Assembly: GCA_000349905.1 (NCBI GenBank)
Contig: KB722761.1
Coordinates: forward strand, 428,904-492,903
From: Volvariella volvacea V23
Lineage: Eukaryota > Basidiomycota > Agaricomycetes > Agaricales > Pluteaceae
Reading direction: 5' to 3'
Length of the DNA: 64,000 nt
Positions 11,766 to 24,239 of the stretch are shown one piece after another. Position 1 is the first letter of the stretch. Every line of letters begins with the position of its first letter. Made by a program: the position numbers and the translations under genes. The notes under the pieces were generated by a model that saw nothing but the letters and a program-made list of their open reading frames with translations, was not told the DNA's origin and made no database searches.

Positions 11766-12845
11766 CCCTTCGTGCTCTCTCCCAACTCTGCACGTTTTCC
11801 TCCTTTTCGCCAATGTCTGACATGTCGGAACAACAGTGGATGGAAACCATCCAAAAAACCACACATCCAGTATGCGTTTGCAATTGGATCTGCACTAGGC
11901 ACCCACCTACTACTTCTCAAGCCTTAACGGACCTCGCGGTCATTGACTTTTGAGTTTCAGTATGCTCCGAATGACACATACTTTCTGTTAAAGTTAAAGA
12001 ATGATGCGATAGGCATGGAGGACAAAAATGGTGCACGACAGAGCGTGGGTGTAATAACTGGATTATCTGTCTACCACTTTGTTGGTTAGACACAAATGTA
12101 GGATGACTGCAAGGAACGTACAGATTAGAAGCATCAGTCTCTCCTCGGATAAGACTGAGCACCTGGATAGGTGACGGTAACAGAATGGAGCTCTACGGCA
12201 CCGGAAAAGCGATTCCAGAGCCTAGAATGCCAACGAGTGTGCAAACTTTCGCTGCCCGGTGCGCGCGCAACACGGCCAGCATACGTGTGGGACTGCTCAG
12301 GCGGGGGTCTACACAGGCACTGCGCAGATGCTGACTCGGCGATAGAGAAATCTAATTTTAGCGCATAAAAGATTGGCTACAGCCATTCAAGCTCGCAGCT
12401 GGATGTAACCAGCGACAACGCAAATCTGTTTGACACAATGCTGATGAATTTGAAGTCCCCATGGACCTAGTAGTCACGTTGGCCAGCCCATCTGTGTCAA
12501 CCCGTCCGCTGAGACAGAAAAAGACCTGTCAGCGGTACGCGATGGGAGTTTCTCTGCTGCGTGGATGGGAGTGGGTGCACGACCGTCGGGCATGTGACCG
12601 GTGGAAACCGAATGTCGGCCGGTTTTGCCATTCTCGGATCAGTCCGCCTAGTCCGTGCGATGTCGCACCGTGTCGTGACCTACCCTTGATGCTCCCGCTA
12701 CGGTATTTTAAATCTATTGTGGCCTTTGACTGATGAGAAATCGTTGCGGTAGATCCGGAATACACCTTCTTTTGCTTCCACCTCCTACTCGGCACAACCT
12801 CCAGCTATAAGCCCAACAAACTCTACGCAGGCTCAACCCCGTACC
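11766..12845. other. Divergent intergenic region
   Basis: About 1.1 kb between the minus-strand P450 and the plus-strand HPP gene, so it should hold both promoters. A TATA-like TATTTTAAAT lies near 12704, about 135 nt before the HPP start. No gene-like frame is seen. Confidence 0.45.
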
Positions 12846-13774
12846 ATGCCCCAAAACCGACTCGCTTATTTGCCCACCTGGATCAGCCATTGGCTTGGCT
12901 ATCGAGCAACCCCTCCGCCCAAGAGACCGGACTATGTTATTTGGTTTTGGACTTGGATTGCAGCATTTGGAGGCATCTCCATCCTGCAAGCAGTCTTTGG
13001 TCATGCGGAATATTTCATCCGACGAGGTGTACCGTCAATCGTGGCCAGTTATGTACGTCTGCCGCCCCATCACCTCGTTACCCTTTTCCCAACCCTAATT
13101 CATCTGATATAGGGCGCCTCCGCCGTGCTGGTCTATGGTGCAATTGAAGCACCGCTAGCTCAGCCCCGGGCACTGGTTGGGGGTCACTTCATCGGTGCCC
13201 TCACTGGTCTTTGCATTACAAAGCTCGTCCACCTCGTTCCAACAGAAGAAAGGTTCTTAGAGCTTCAATGGCTCGCTGGCTCGCTCTCCTGCGCAACAGC
13301 AATTGTTTTGATGCAGATCACCAACACGACCCATCCCCCTGCGGGTATGTTTCCGTTTTTCTTACTCCGCGCCATCCTCGAACAACGTCATTGACATAAT
13401 CAACCCTTTCTTGCTTTCCTCTGCACGCGCTTCTGGCTACCCCAAATGAAGGTGCAACGGCACTACTCGCCGCCGTAAACGCCGAAATTCGTGATTTGAG
13501 CTGGTACTACCTTCCAGTTGTCTTGCTATCTTCAGCCCTTATGCTTGCGGTGGCACTCCTTGTTAACAATATCCAACGGAGGTACCCAATATTCTGGATT
13601 GCACCTTCGCTACCACCTCCGCCTCCGCCTGCGGCCCACCACCACCACCATCACCATCAAGAAGCGCACCAAGAAGCACACTCATCTACCGCGACAAGTA
13701 GTGCGGATAACTTCCAACATGAAAAGAATGGACAAAATGAAAAGACATCCCCACCCACGGTATCACCTGTCTAA
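12846..13774 (+). CDS. HPP-family integral membrane protein
   Basis: Three exons, join(12846..13052, 13113..13344, 13452..13774), encode 253 aa. Diagnostic HPP-family features are QPRALVGGHFIGALTG and the name-giving motif THPPAGATALLAA (H143-P145), which straddles intron 2. Four hydrophobic segments are visible: VIWFWTWIAAFGGISILQAV, a segment around ASAVLVYGAIEAPL, a segment around LAGSLSCATAIVLMQI, and YLPVVLLSSALMLAVALLV. Plant HPP proteins have been linked to chloroplast nitrite transport; whether fungal members transport nitrite is unknown. The cytosol-like tail is odd: a run of six Pro, then AA and seven His, then QEAHQEAHSS. Confidence 0.9.
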
Positions 13775-16771
13775 ACTGTAGAGTCTTTGCTACTGTATAT
13801 TATTTGATGACGACTATATTACACGATTGTATTCTGCTATTAGATTAATGCCAAATTTGACTCACCATCTAACGCCACCAATAGACTCACCCGAGAACCT
13901 GTCCTGCCTTGCTTCTGTACCGCAGGGTCCGGCGGCGAGTCCCGGACCTTGCCGCAGAGTGCGCCGGAGGTTCCCGTGTTCCCGTTCCTGTTTGTGCCGA
14001 TACCACGCCTCGGAAAATCCAACAGAGTCCGAATCTTCTGCTGTAGCACACATTCCGTAAGGCAGGTCATGTGCCATACAGCCCTTGGACATGTCCACTT
14101 GTCATCACAATTGCTCGGGAAGGGGTCCCTCCCTGCTGTACCTTACAGCTATGCACATTCTATGCCCCGACGCTAAATGCAGGCATGCCTGGATCCTGAT
14201 TGCCAGAGCGATGATCTACATCATGGATGACTTCATACAGGTCAACGCTCGTGATACTGCGCTAATCGCGATAGAATCGAATGCTGCCCCACCCTGCGTT
14301 CTGAATCGTTCCTGCAGCTACAACGAGCTGCTGGAGCCACCATCGCGTGGATCGTTCCTCCGACCCGAGATGGGTGGCCTTCAGCTTCAAGTTACTTCCT
14401 AGAGGCCTGACAGCGGCCGGTCAGCAAAGGGATTCATCTTAAATTTTAAGCGTGAACGCTATAGCTCTGCCCCCGGGGTTTCTTGAAAAATGTCACCCGT
14501 GAAGGGGGGAGGGGCTGCGGGTGTCGAAAAAAAAATAATGAGCTCCACAGATGCGTAGTCGGCCTTTCTGTCAAGTACGGTAAGCGATGGTGTACAACCC
14601 CACTTTCGAAATTACGGCATCCAGACTCCATAGGACTGAATGCAAAAAATGAGTCCAGACAATCTAGCAACTTGATGGTGATGTTGCTGGCGGTGTCAGT
14701 CGGGGAATGGGCCGACTCGTCCGCTAGGGTTTTTACTGGCTTTACTATACCTAGGTCTATCGTAGGCAACTTAGTTCTGGCCACATCAGCCCCATATGTC
14801 ACAAGTGTACCTGCCGGCGGAGAACTCGTTGAATGTCAGCTCTCAAATTTTAACGGTGAGGTGCATTCCCAGTCAGCACATATTGGGCTTGGGACTGCCT
14901 CATACCAAGCATGGACCAATCGAAGTGTGCCACTGGACATCCACGGACGCTGATTCATCAGCTACTGCAATGCGTACGGGACCTTTGGGAGTCCATCAAG
15001 AAGCCTCGGATTTGAACGGAGTTCAACGCGCGACAAGCTCGCACGACAGACCAAAGTCCCAAATAGATCGCTGGCTGCGTGCTAGCTCAGATTCTCCTTG
15101 AGGCTTGCTTCGGCGTTTCTGAGATGGCGTTGCATGTCCGATTATCGGTTTGTCATCTAGGCGACCCACTTGTCGAAAAAAACGACGGGAGGCATGGATA
15201 AGGATGTGATCTTCCTATTGCTCCCTTACCTCAGGCTGCGGGTCTTACGAGAGAAGATCTCATACGGGGTGTGTCATTGCTTTGCTCCATACAGCAGCAA
15301 CTGACGATCTCCAAGAAGCGGGATCAAGCTTTTACGGTTGCTTCGCATTTGTGCATGCTGTAATTCGTGATGCGGTTCCCTCCTGATTGCCGCTCAAGTG
15401 ATGCGCAGACGCTATGATTTCGCTTGAGGAAGTGGTTTCCTGACTCTAGATTCCATATCGTGAGTAGCAGTACTATCAATGATTCTATCTAATGACTAAG
15501 TCTTACGATCTTCATAATCTACCAGTCGGACAATCGTATACCAGCAAAGAGAACCACATGTCCATTTCAGCATCAATGCATTGCGGCAATTTTGCTGTCG
15601 CCGGCAGAAACGCAGGATGCGCTTCCGAAGGCATTGTATTGGTATGTTGTCTTGCTTCTCGTTGTACCTGCTGTTTTTTTCGAACAAAAAACGTGTCTGG
15701 CTGACTGGGCTATTCACTGGCAGGTGTGAAAATTTCGCTGGCACTCCTTCAAAGGCTTAGACCAAGCGAACGTGACTCGTCCCCCCAAGNNNNNNNNNNN
15801 NNNNNNNNNNNNNNNNNNNNNNNNNNNNNNNNNNNNNNNNNNNNNNNNNNNNNNNNNNNNNNNNNNNNNNNNNNNNNNNNNNNNNNNNNCGAGCATTAGT
15901 GATCCGGGAATGCCCTCAAAGTCATTCGGTATCACTAGCAAGCGGGATTGTTGACATTCTGTGCAGCTCCAAGGTGTTAGTCCTCTTGATCAGTCGTACT
16001 GAACATCATTTTTTATAATTTTCATGGTTACGAGATGGGATGAGCATCTCGAGAACCTCAAGAGACAGCAGGACCCATGGCCGACCGCAACGGATTCACT
16101 CTCCCAGGATTTCCTTACCTCGGTCCATCATCTCATCATTTCAGATGCACACAGGACGGGATACGATCAAAACATGGAACGGGCCAATTGTTCAGGGCAT
16201 CACGGTTACACACTCGGAAGCCATCACGAAAAGCGAGTGGACCATGCCACCATTTCTCACTATCGCCATACAGCATCCACGACGACCGTGACTCATATCA
16301 CTGGCATGTTGTTGGCAAAGTGGACGCTGATGAGGATGTGGCCGTTTGCTTATGGGATTAATGACGGATTTTTGGAGGCCTCCCACTCGCAGGTCCGACG
16401 CACCTGAGATGGGTGTGGTGCGAGTGGTTGTCCTGCAGAGAAAGTGGAATGGGGATGATACGCAGCCGACACCTGGAGCTCGACGAGGGCATTGAAAATG
16501 GGGCGCTGTCGTCAGCTCTCGTTTTCTTCCCTTTCCAACTACCCACCTAATTATCCACCCTACTTCACTTTTATTTCTACTTCCTGTTAATTCTCAGCAT
16601 TAATCTCTACATTCGTTTCTAACCCGCTTCCCAGCATTTTTACCGCCTCTCCCGCGGCTATATCCTGTTAGAACAGCAAGCTAAGGCCACCCAAATACGC
16701 AGTTCTAGCACCTATTCGCTCCCACATCTCACTCTCGACTGCATCAAACCGTACTCATCGACTAAACTACT
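13775..16771. other. Long gene-poor interval with an assembly gap
   Basis: About 3 kb between the HPP gene and the P450 relic. Frames on both strands are short and have no recognisable motifs, catalytic signatures or consistent splice sites. 16560-16771 is C/T-rich and could be the former promoter of the P450 relic. I see no transposase, reverse transcriptase or terminal repeats. Confidence 0.5.
15790..15889. other. Assembly gap (100 N)
   Basis: Exactly 100 N. A round number of this kind normally marks a scaffold gap of unknown size. Nothing can be said about the missing sequence. Confidence 0.98.
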
Positions 16772-18540
16772 ATGCCGCCCTATATTCTGACCGCATACTC
16801 TTCTCTTCATAATAAAAACCTACCATGCTTCGCGCGCGTAATTCTTCTAGTCTCCACGGTGGTCAGGAATTTCTTCCAAGCCCTCGTTCACTGCTTCTTC
16901 CCTCCTCTGGCGGACGGACATGGCAACCCGATACCTGATGGACCCATAGGTCTCCCAATAATAGGTACGTCAAACTCGATGCTTTTTCCATCCCAAATAT
17001 TCCCACTCGAAGGTCTGGCCACGTTTCGTAACAATGACCTCACGGCTGTCCCTTATTTTGACTGTTCTTATCTGTTGCCTTGACGTTTCTTAAACTGGAT
17101 ACGCTAATCACTGCCCACGCACCCATCGCCTCTTTATCTACCTCCTTCCTCCTCTGCACCGCATTCTCGCCTTATCAGGACTATGGCCCTTCCTCTTCCC
17201 ATGTCCACAGGAAACCATCCGATTCTGGGCCAAAAAATTCGGAAACCTATACTCGTTCTACCTGGGAAATCAACTCTTCCTGATCGTTTCGGATTCTCAA
17301 ATTTTCAGAGACTTGACGGAGAAGGAAGAAGAGGTCGGTCTTTCTGAGAGCCATCGTGAGCTATGGTAAGTTGCACAGCTTATGTCGGACGGCTGTAGAG
17401 CTCACGTGTATTGGCTGACGCACGTGAAGGCGATTTTACAGGCGTTCTGGATTCCTAAGGAGCACTAGCACGCTCTCTTCTCAATCTGAAATCGAGTCGT
17501 ACACGCTTGATTCTCTCCTCCGAGCGGCGTTTTCTATCGAAGCGAAGCATTTCGATAATCCTGTGGTACAAAACTTGGGACAGGTTCTGCGCGATCTCAG
17601 GTTAGCTGCGGTCCTTTTGCTTTACAGTGACCGGTTCCTAAATTTCCGCAAATTTCGTCTAGTGGCTGCAAGAACTCTTCCTGCGGTCTTAAAGGCTTTG
17701 CTCAAGGATTGCTAAGCTGGAAAGCATATCGAGCACGAAAAGCTCACCAAGAAGCTGTGCAAGCCTTTGTAGGAGTTGTCCAGGCCTTCCGGATCGCGAT
17801 AGACGCCGGAAGACCTGTACCTGACTGCTTTGCCCGGCGATTGTTGGCTAGTGAAGTGGGGAATGCAACACGAGGGGATTGCGAGGTCGCGCAGGCTTGT
17901 TTCTCCTTGATTCACGGAGATTTCGAAAAAGTGAGCCTGCATCTCTCATGCGCGCCGCGTGGTCGTTCTAAACCTGTTGTAGATCACCTCGCTAGCCGCG
18001 ACATCGCTCGAAATCCTATCTTCCAATCCCGAACTGTTGACACGAGTCTCAACAAGTCCTGCTTTGGGAGATGTGAGAACTTCAGCAGTGATGAATGCCA
18101 TAATAAAGGTGAGCAAAATATCAACGCCCATAAACGGCCAAGTTCTAACATTAAGTTGTTTTCCCTATCACTTCCATTCCTCCAGGCCGCCCAAAAATCA
18201 CATCAGTCCGCACAGCTCAATTGTCCAGAGCGCTCTTACACTACAAGCTATGACTTGACTTACCGTGGCAAGTTCATTCCAAAGGGCACTGTGGTTATCT
18301 ACAACAACGTAAGTCATGCAGGCGAAGATGCTCTCGTTATCGACAAATTTTCTAACCACACCACTGGTATACCGGTAAACAGGTTTCCGAATACCCGTTC
18401 AATGGCCGTCGACGATACCGAAGCCCTACTCCCAATTTGATAACCGGCCCGGAATCATCGGAATCAGGGATTGGTCTAGAGTGGAGGAGTGAAATTTCTT
18501 TCATTCTCTCCAAGCTTCTTGCTTGAATGCTCGCCCTGCA
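16772..18540 (+). pseudogene. Cytochrome P450 relic without haem-binding Cys
   Basis: The N terminus (16772-16964) ends GNPIPDGPIGLPIIG at a GT donor, matching exon 1 of the P450 at 9542-11630. Exon 2 retains FWAKKFGNLYSFYLGNQLFL (17220-17290), almost the same as in the intact gene. It then lacks the segment corresponding to the B-C region. Later pieces include YDLTYRGKFIPKGTVVIYNN (about 18245-18305), equal to the intact VYDGKFIPKNTVLVLNT. Near 18475-18525 GLEWRSEISFILSKLLA aligns with the segment that should contain the haem Cys (CPGMWVAEREIFLVIARLL), but neither the Cys nor the FxxGxR motif is present. No clear ExxR is seen. It is a decayed paralogue; the 3' limit is approximate. Confidence 0.65.
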
Positions 18541-19941
18541 TGAGAGCCACAAGGACTCTGGGGTGGCGAGGGCATCGTATCGAGGGCTGTCCGACGTTGT
18601 TCATAGCATTTGTCAAAAGCGACGACGTGCGCTCACGTATGATCTGGCGTCAGAGATTGATGATATCATTTGTAGCTTTATATTCATTACGGATCAGTGT
18701 GGTCAGAATTCGTGCAGCATTCTGCGTGTACGATGGATGGACACTTGATTTTTTAGAGATTTGTTACACCGTTCCATAGCACGATAGCAACCAAACTTGA
18801 AACGTACAGTACATGTATCCCTATTTCTGTGCAGCACAATAATAGCAACAGTACAAGAATTCCCTCATTGAGTCTGGTCGTCGGTCGTCGGATTGACCTT
18901 TTGTCTCTTAGAAAGTAGCGAGCATGTACCTTGGCAAGATATTCCAGGAATGAAGGCACTGTATCACATCATCTCGCACTTTGCAGCACACCGTGTCCAT
19001 GTCCTTTCCGTGCTCGATGTATCTTCATTCGACTGAACCCACTCTTTCTCGTTCTGGCACCCGCCATTGTGTAAGAAGTGTCTTGTCAGACCGAGCTTGC
19101 CCGGCAGTAAGGTGGGAACGCATAGACCAATTCACGCTCGTGTCGTTGGTGACCTGCAGGCTAAGCACTGCATTAGAAATAATGTCATTGGTCAGGCTCC
19201 GAGGAATGGGCACTAACGCTGCAAGCAGTGCTGCCGGATGGGGATCGCGGGGTATTGCCGGGTTTGGTTCATTGGATTTTGACAAACACAGGCTAACAAC
19301 GCGGCGTCGGCTCGGTTTTCAGCGCACCTTACTCACTTTGACTTGCGCAACCATATCGTAAACAATCCGGCTATAGAGATCTCGTCCGCCTGCTATCCTG
19401 ACGACAAGCCCAAAGCACGCAGGATCCCAGAAAAACAGAATGTCATCAATTTTCGACTGCTCCGCGATACTCACGGCTCGGAGTTTTCCATCAATTTCTG
19501 GACTGATATTTCCTTTCGTCATTGACGATATCTTGTTCTAATCCGTCTGGCTTAATTAAGGGAATGCAGTACGTTCGCTCCAGTCAAAGCAGTACTGATT
19601 TCCGCTGATGCAACTGCCCCCATCATGTGTGCACAGATTGCTCTTTGAAATACATCTCAACGCCAGCACGGCTATCTGTGCGCCAAGTCGCCCCCCGGCT
19701 CAGCAGGACTCGTGAATGTGCACTGAGCGCATATACGGCGTCACGACAATCGGTGATAGGTCACTTCCACCTGTCTCCATTCTCCAGATATCCTACACCA
19801 AACTGGGAACGAATGTTCTGCCAGGCTCCTCAGGATTGCGGGGGGGTCATCACCGGGCTCGGTATTCAATTGAATATCTCTCGCCACAAAGTTATACTCT
19901 TACGAACAGCTTTGCCGCCTGGCTCTTGTACTGCTGAGTCG
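18541..19941. other. Intergenic, no confident gene
   Basis: Follows the P450 relic. The first about 120 nt may still be decayed P450 C terminus. A minus-strand frame at 19319-19522 has protein-like content (FFWDPACFGLVVRIAGGRDL) followed by a possible GT donor, but I cannot connect it to a gene. Confidence 0.4.
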
Positions 19942-19950
19942 TATATATAA
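19942..19950 (+). promoter_or_regulatory. TATA box of the 19996 P450 gene
   Basis: TATATATAA lies 46 nt before the ATG at 19996, a good core-promoter candidate. Confidence 0.5.
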
Positions 19951-19995
19951 TGGTACACAAAGGCAGGGGACGCTATCATTCACGCCTACTACCTC

Positions 19996-22361
19996 ATGTC
20001 CGCTTCGAACTCACACGTCTCTGTTGCCTCTGTCTTCTTGGCTATTGCCCTGGCCTACTACCTGTCTCGTGTCAAGCATCGTTCACCCCTTCCACTACCG
20101 CCAGGACCTCATGGAACTTGGATATATGGAGTCAGCCACCTTATCCCATCCAAAGAGCCTTGGAAAGTCTACGCGAAGTGGGGGGAAATGTTTGGAGGTG
20201 TGTTTTTCGCCCCTGACTGGTACGTGTGCTTATAGTGTCATAGGCCCGCTGGTATCATTCTACGTCTACAACAAGCGCGTCATTATCATCAACGACGCCA
20301 CCGCCATCCACGAACTATTGAACAATCGCTCCAACAACTACTCCGACAGGCCTAAAGCTTGGATGTACCATGAAATATGCGACCGCAAAAAATCAGTCTT
20401 CAACATCTCGTCCTTGGACAGTCGGCACAAGCAGTATCGAAAACTAATTCAAGGCTATCTGGGGCGCGAGAGGGTGGCGGGATACGTTAGCTTGCTTCAA
20501 TCTGAGATATCAACCCTATTAGATGATCTCAACACAGCACCCAATCAATTTGAGAACCACTTTAGAAGGTTCGTGTGACCCTGGTATAAACCGAGATCCT
20601 ATCTCATCTCAAGGTACTCCTTCAGACTATCAGCCGCTATCATTATGAAACTCGCCTATGGGTACGAAGTAGAAGGAGATACCGATAGGTTCGTCAAAAC
20701 TGCAGAAGAGGCTGCTAAGATATCAGGTTGGGCGATGGCTCCTGGGCGGTGGTTAGTTGATTATTATCCCATTGGTAAGGTCTCTATCCCTCACCAACGA
20801 TCAATTTTTAATTAAGAGTCCCTTGTTCCGTTATTAGTACGCTTCATCCCCTCCTTTCTCCCCGGAGGTCGTTGGAAACACCAAGGCGCGGAATGGCGCG
20901 AACGATTGAAAGAACTCTCCGATGTGCCCCACAGCTGGGTGAAATCCGAAATGGTAATGTCTTCAAAAGTATCCCGTATGGCCCGGAACCTGCGTTAATG
21001 CGTTTATTCCACGTATACAGGAAAGAGGAAACTTCACAGAGTCCTTCACATCGTCCCATCTTTCCCAACCAGACGTGGACTCGGAGCAAGACGATATAAT
21101 CAAATGGTGTGCTGGCGGTCTTTACGCAGGCGCCTTCGACACTGTACGTCATCCCGTGCCTGTTCCAAGTCCGATCATCGATTTAATAACCATTGATGCA
21201 CAGACTGTATCAGCGCTGATATCGTTCCTCCTCATCATGGCATTGCACCCTGAGTATCAAAGCATTGCCCAGGCGGAGATTGACTTTGTACTTGAATCGG
21301 CTCGGCTCCCGGAGCCTTCTGATCTCACACGACTCCCGTACTTGAAAGCGATCCTCAAGGAGGTCCTTCGTTACGCTCCAGTCTCCAATCTAGGTATGCT
21401 CTCTACTTACTGGCACTCGACCGAAGGCTCTTTCTGGGGCTAACTTTATTGCACAGCTCTTCCTCACAAGGTGGTAAGCGATGATACCTATGCTGGATAC
21501 TTCATCCCCAAGGACGCAACCATCATTCCCAACGTTTGGTGAGCATCACTATTATCTACCTCGAATCACCACTTTCGAAACTCATCAGTTGATTCCTCTC
21601 GCGTGCAATACAATTAGGGCTGTCATGCATGACCCGTACATCTACACAGATCCCTTCACATTTGATCCCAACCGCTTTTACGATTCAATCAAGGCGAACT
21701 CGGCTGACGAGGACGGAGCGCAAGGCAAAAATGCCAGCAACAGCCTCAGCGCTGCGGATAGCCCGTCTACGAACCCTCGCACTAGTAACGCCCATCACGA
21801 GGCCGCCCCACCTCAGTCAAACAACGACAACGATCAAGCGCAAGCACCAACGCGCAGCCCCGCATCTGACCAACAAAGGACACCTACACAGACCTACGGA
21901 TCATTGAATCAAACGCTCTCCGTGCAGTCTAATTCTAGCAACAGACTAACTCAAATTGATCCGATGAAGTACGCGTTCGGGTTCGGGCGGCGAACTTGTC
22001 CTGGTGAGTCGTCGTAAGCCCTCACCATTCCAAGCGCCTTTCCTCTGGCCAAGGATGATGTCATAGCATCGTGCTGGATTATGCTGACAATGGACTTGAA
22101 CAATTTTTTTTTCCCATCGCAGGCATATATTTTGCGGAGACGATGATACTGCTTACGGTGGCGAGGATTCTCCAACGATATGTCATCAAGCTACCTGCAG
22201 GCACTGAAAGACCCAGAGTAGAATTCACGACTGGGATTACGAGGTATGTCCCCTTTGTCATCTAACCGTGCCTGCGCGGTGCCTAAACGGTTTAATCACT
22301 TAAACCTAGTCATATCAAGCCTTTCCAGATTGATATCGTCGCGAGATCTACACAGGATTAG
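19996..22361 (+). CDS. Cytochrome P450 with an insert before the haem loop
   Basis: Ten exons, join(19996..20197, 20244..20568, 20614..20774, 20838..20953, 21021..21143, 21204..21393, 21457..21538, 21618..22003, 22123..22243, 22310..22361), encode 585 aa in consistent phase. Landmarks are an N-terminal anchor (VSVASVFLAIALAYYLS), hinge PLPLPPGPHG, I-helix AGAFDTT (about 304-310), ExxR at E362-R365 (EVLR), FTFDPNRF, and haem loop FGFGRRTCPG with ligand C527. The hinge and overall pattern resemble the CYP64/O-methylsterigmatocystin oxidoreductase-like P450s abundant in Agaricomycetes. Residues about 423-513, between DPNRFYD and DPMKYAFGFG, are a Ser/Thr/Asn/Gln/Ala-rich tract of about 90 aa where relatives have only a short linker. 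The substrate is unknown. Confidence 0.92.
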
Positions 22362-22633
22362 CTCCCTGAACCCCAGCTTTGCTACTGATCCTTAGATTTT
22401 GATTTGTTCCCGTTGAATATTACATGGATGGATTCATGGCTCGCTGGCTGTAGCCCGACTGGATATACATGTAGAATATAACTAATACACAGATAACCTC
22501 CACAGATAGATTATAAATACAGCGCGATTAATGGATTAGACGGCGATAGCGGGATACTAGATTTGGTACTACTAAGATGTGATTACAAGATTGGAGGTTT
22601 GTCCGTGCCCATTGCAAATGATGACCGCGAGGT

Positions 22634-24239
22634 CTACAAGACGTTGTCATCCTCATCATCAACTATATCCCATCCATCTTCGTCTAATTCCAGAATCGTT
22701 TCTTCTTTGGTGTTGGCTGGAATATTTAATGTGTTCCTCGAAACAGGCTTTGCAGGTGTGCCAATTGGTCGTGTTGATCGATGGCGCGAAACGGGACCAG
22801 CCATTGTCGCTTGTAAAAGTTGTCCGAAATCTAACGAAAAGTTTGAAGGTGTAGGAGGTGGGAGTGGTGGCAATGTCTCGTGCGATCGTCTACCAGGTAA
22901 TTATTAGTGCCATGGTTCATAGCAATAGGAAGGATCTTACCGCCCTAGCTCTGCGTGAAAACAAATTGTCCAGAGGTTTTTCAACGCGTCGCCGGCATGA
23001 TTAAGGGGGATATCGATATTCTGGGTGAATGCGAGGTAACAAACATTATAGAGTAGCATCGCATAAGCTGTTGTAAATGACGGTGACGGCGGAGAGGTAT
23101 CAGTCTCGATGAAAGATTCTTGAACAGGCATAGGTGGGAGTGATGCTCGTCTTGTGCGAGGATCATCCAGCTTTGAAGATCGAGCGCTAGTGGTAGGCGA
23201 CTGGGAAGGTGCTGGTGCACTTGCTGATGATAGGTACAGCGGGTGCTTGTGATGCCATCTGTGAACAGTCTTGAGTTAAAGCATGCAGCTATATCAGTTT
23301 AATGGGCATCCTTACTTGGACCAGCCACCATGCTCTCCACCCTTTATAGCACCTATCGTTGGCTTTCCCACACCAAGCTTATTGCCTGTCCAAGTAACCT
23401 CAAAAGGTAGTTTGACACCAAGGTAGAAAGTCAATAGGGAGATGAAATGAATTGTATGCGTGATGACTGCGTTGATGTGGTCTGGTGGGTATCCTGCTCG
23501 ATGTCAGATATATGTGGCACGAGAATACAAACGGTGCACAGATATGTGCATTACGGCAGGAGAAGGAGAAGCCCTTTCATAAACTTACTTTTGATATCGC
23601 CTGGCACGGGTAGCACCAAATTGCCAATCGTCCACTCTCCTTGCGTCTTTCCTCCAGGCACAAGGCTGAATACATCTACCAACTCCCGAACAAGTTCGGA
23701 CCGTGCATGAGCAATAGTCGCTGATAACGTTCCCAGCTCCTGTCTCTCCCGAGCCATGACAATCAAAATGGGGGCATGCGCCAGTTTGGCTGCGGATAGT
23801 GTACGGCGACGATTAGCAAGAGATTCGCGCAAGAGTCGCGATCGCTCTCGTTCTACGAGTAAGGAAGCCCTGTATCGGTGACTGAAGGAGCAAAATAGTC
23901 GTATTTGACGTACTCTTGTCGTTCTCTTTCCGCACTTTCGCCAATCCTACCATTATCTCCTCCATACGATGATGATAACTGGCTATATGCGCCCTATTCA
24001 ACCGAGGCTCTTCAACTACTTGCAGACCCTTAACAGCCTTTGCGACTTGTTCATCCCTATCATGGGAGAAGTGTTGGATCTGAGAACGGTAATCCCGAAC
24101 ACTATCATCCATGATGATTACCACATTCGTTGTGAGCGCGCAGCGACCCTCGTTCAGTAATGAGACAGACTTACTGCCGTCTTAGACAATTGTCGCAAAC
24201 GAACTGACGTTTCTTGACTTCACAATTCCTGCATTCCAT
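22634..24239 (-). CDS. ATG14: Atg14-type autophagy protein (PI3-kinase complex subunit)
   Basis: Six exons, complement(22634..22889, 22941..23258, 23316..23493, 23589..23852, 23914..24101, 24175..24239), encode 422 aa. The N terminus has two CxxC pairs (C3-C6, C15-C18: MECRNC, CDNC), the cysteine signature of Atg14. A long helical region follows (RDYRSQIQHFSHDRDEQV and onwards, about 23-150), expected to form the coiled coil that binds Atg6/Vps30. Next comes the conserved block YPPDHINAVITHTIHFISLL and VKLPFEVTW typical of the Atg14/UVRAG family. No C2 domain is seen, which argues against UVRAG/Vps38. Known role: it targets the Vps34 lipid-kinase complex I to the pre-autophagosomal membrane. 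It is convergent with the upstream P450 (272 nt apart). Confidence 0.85.

Noticed and set aside
13630..13670. CCACCACCA-rich tract as a regulatory microsatellite
   Set aside because: It is coding (Pro and His run) in the last HPP exon.
14446..15101. Overlapping frames on both strands suggesting a gene
   Set aside because: No recognisable motif, no consistent splicing, composition typical of random frames.
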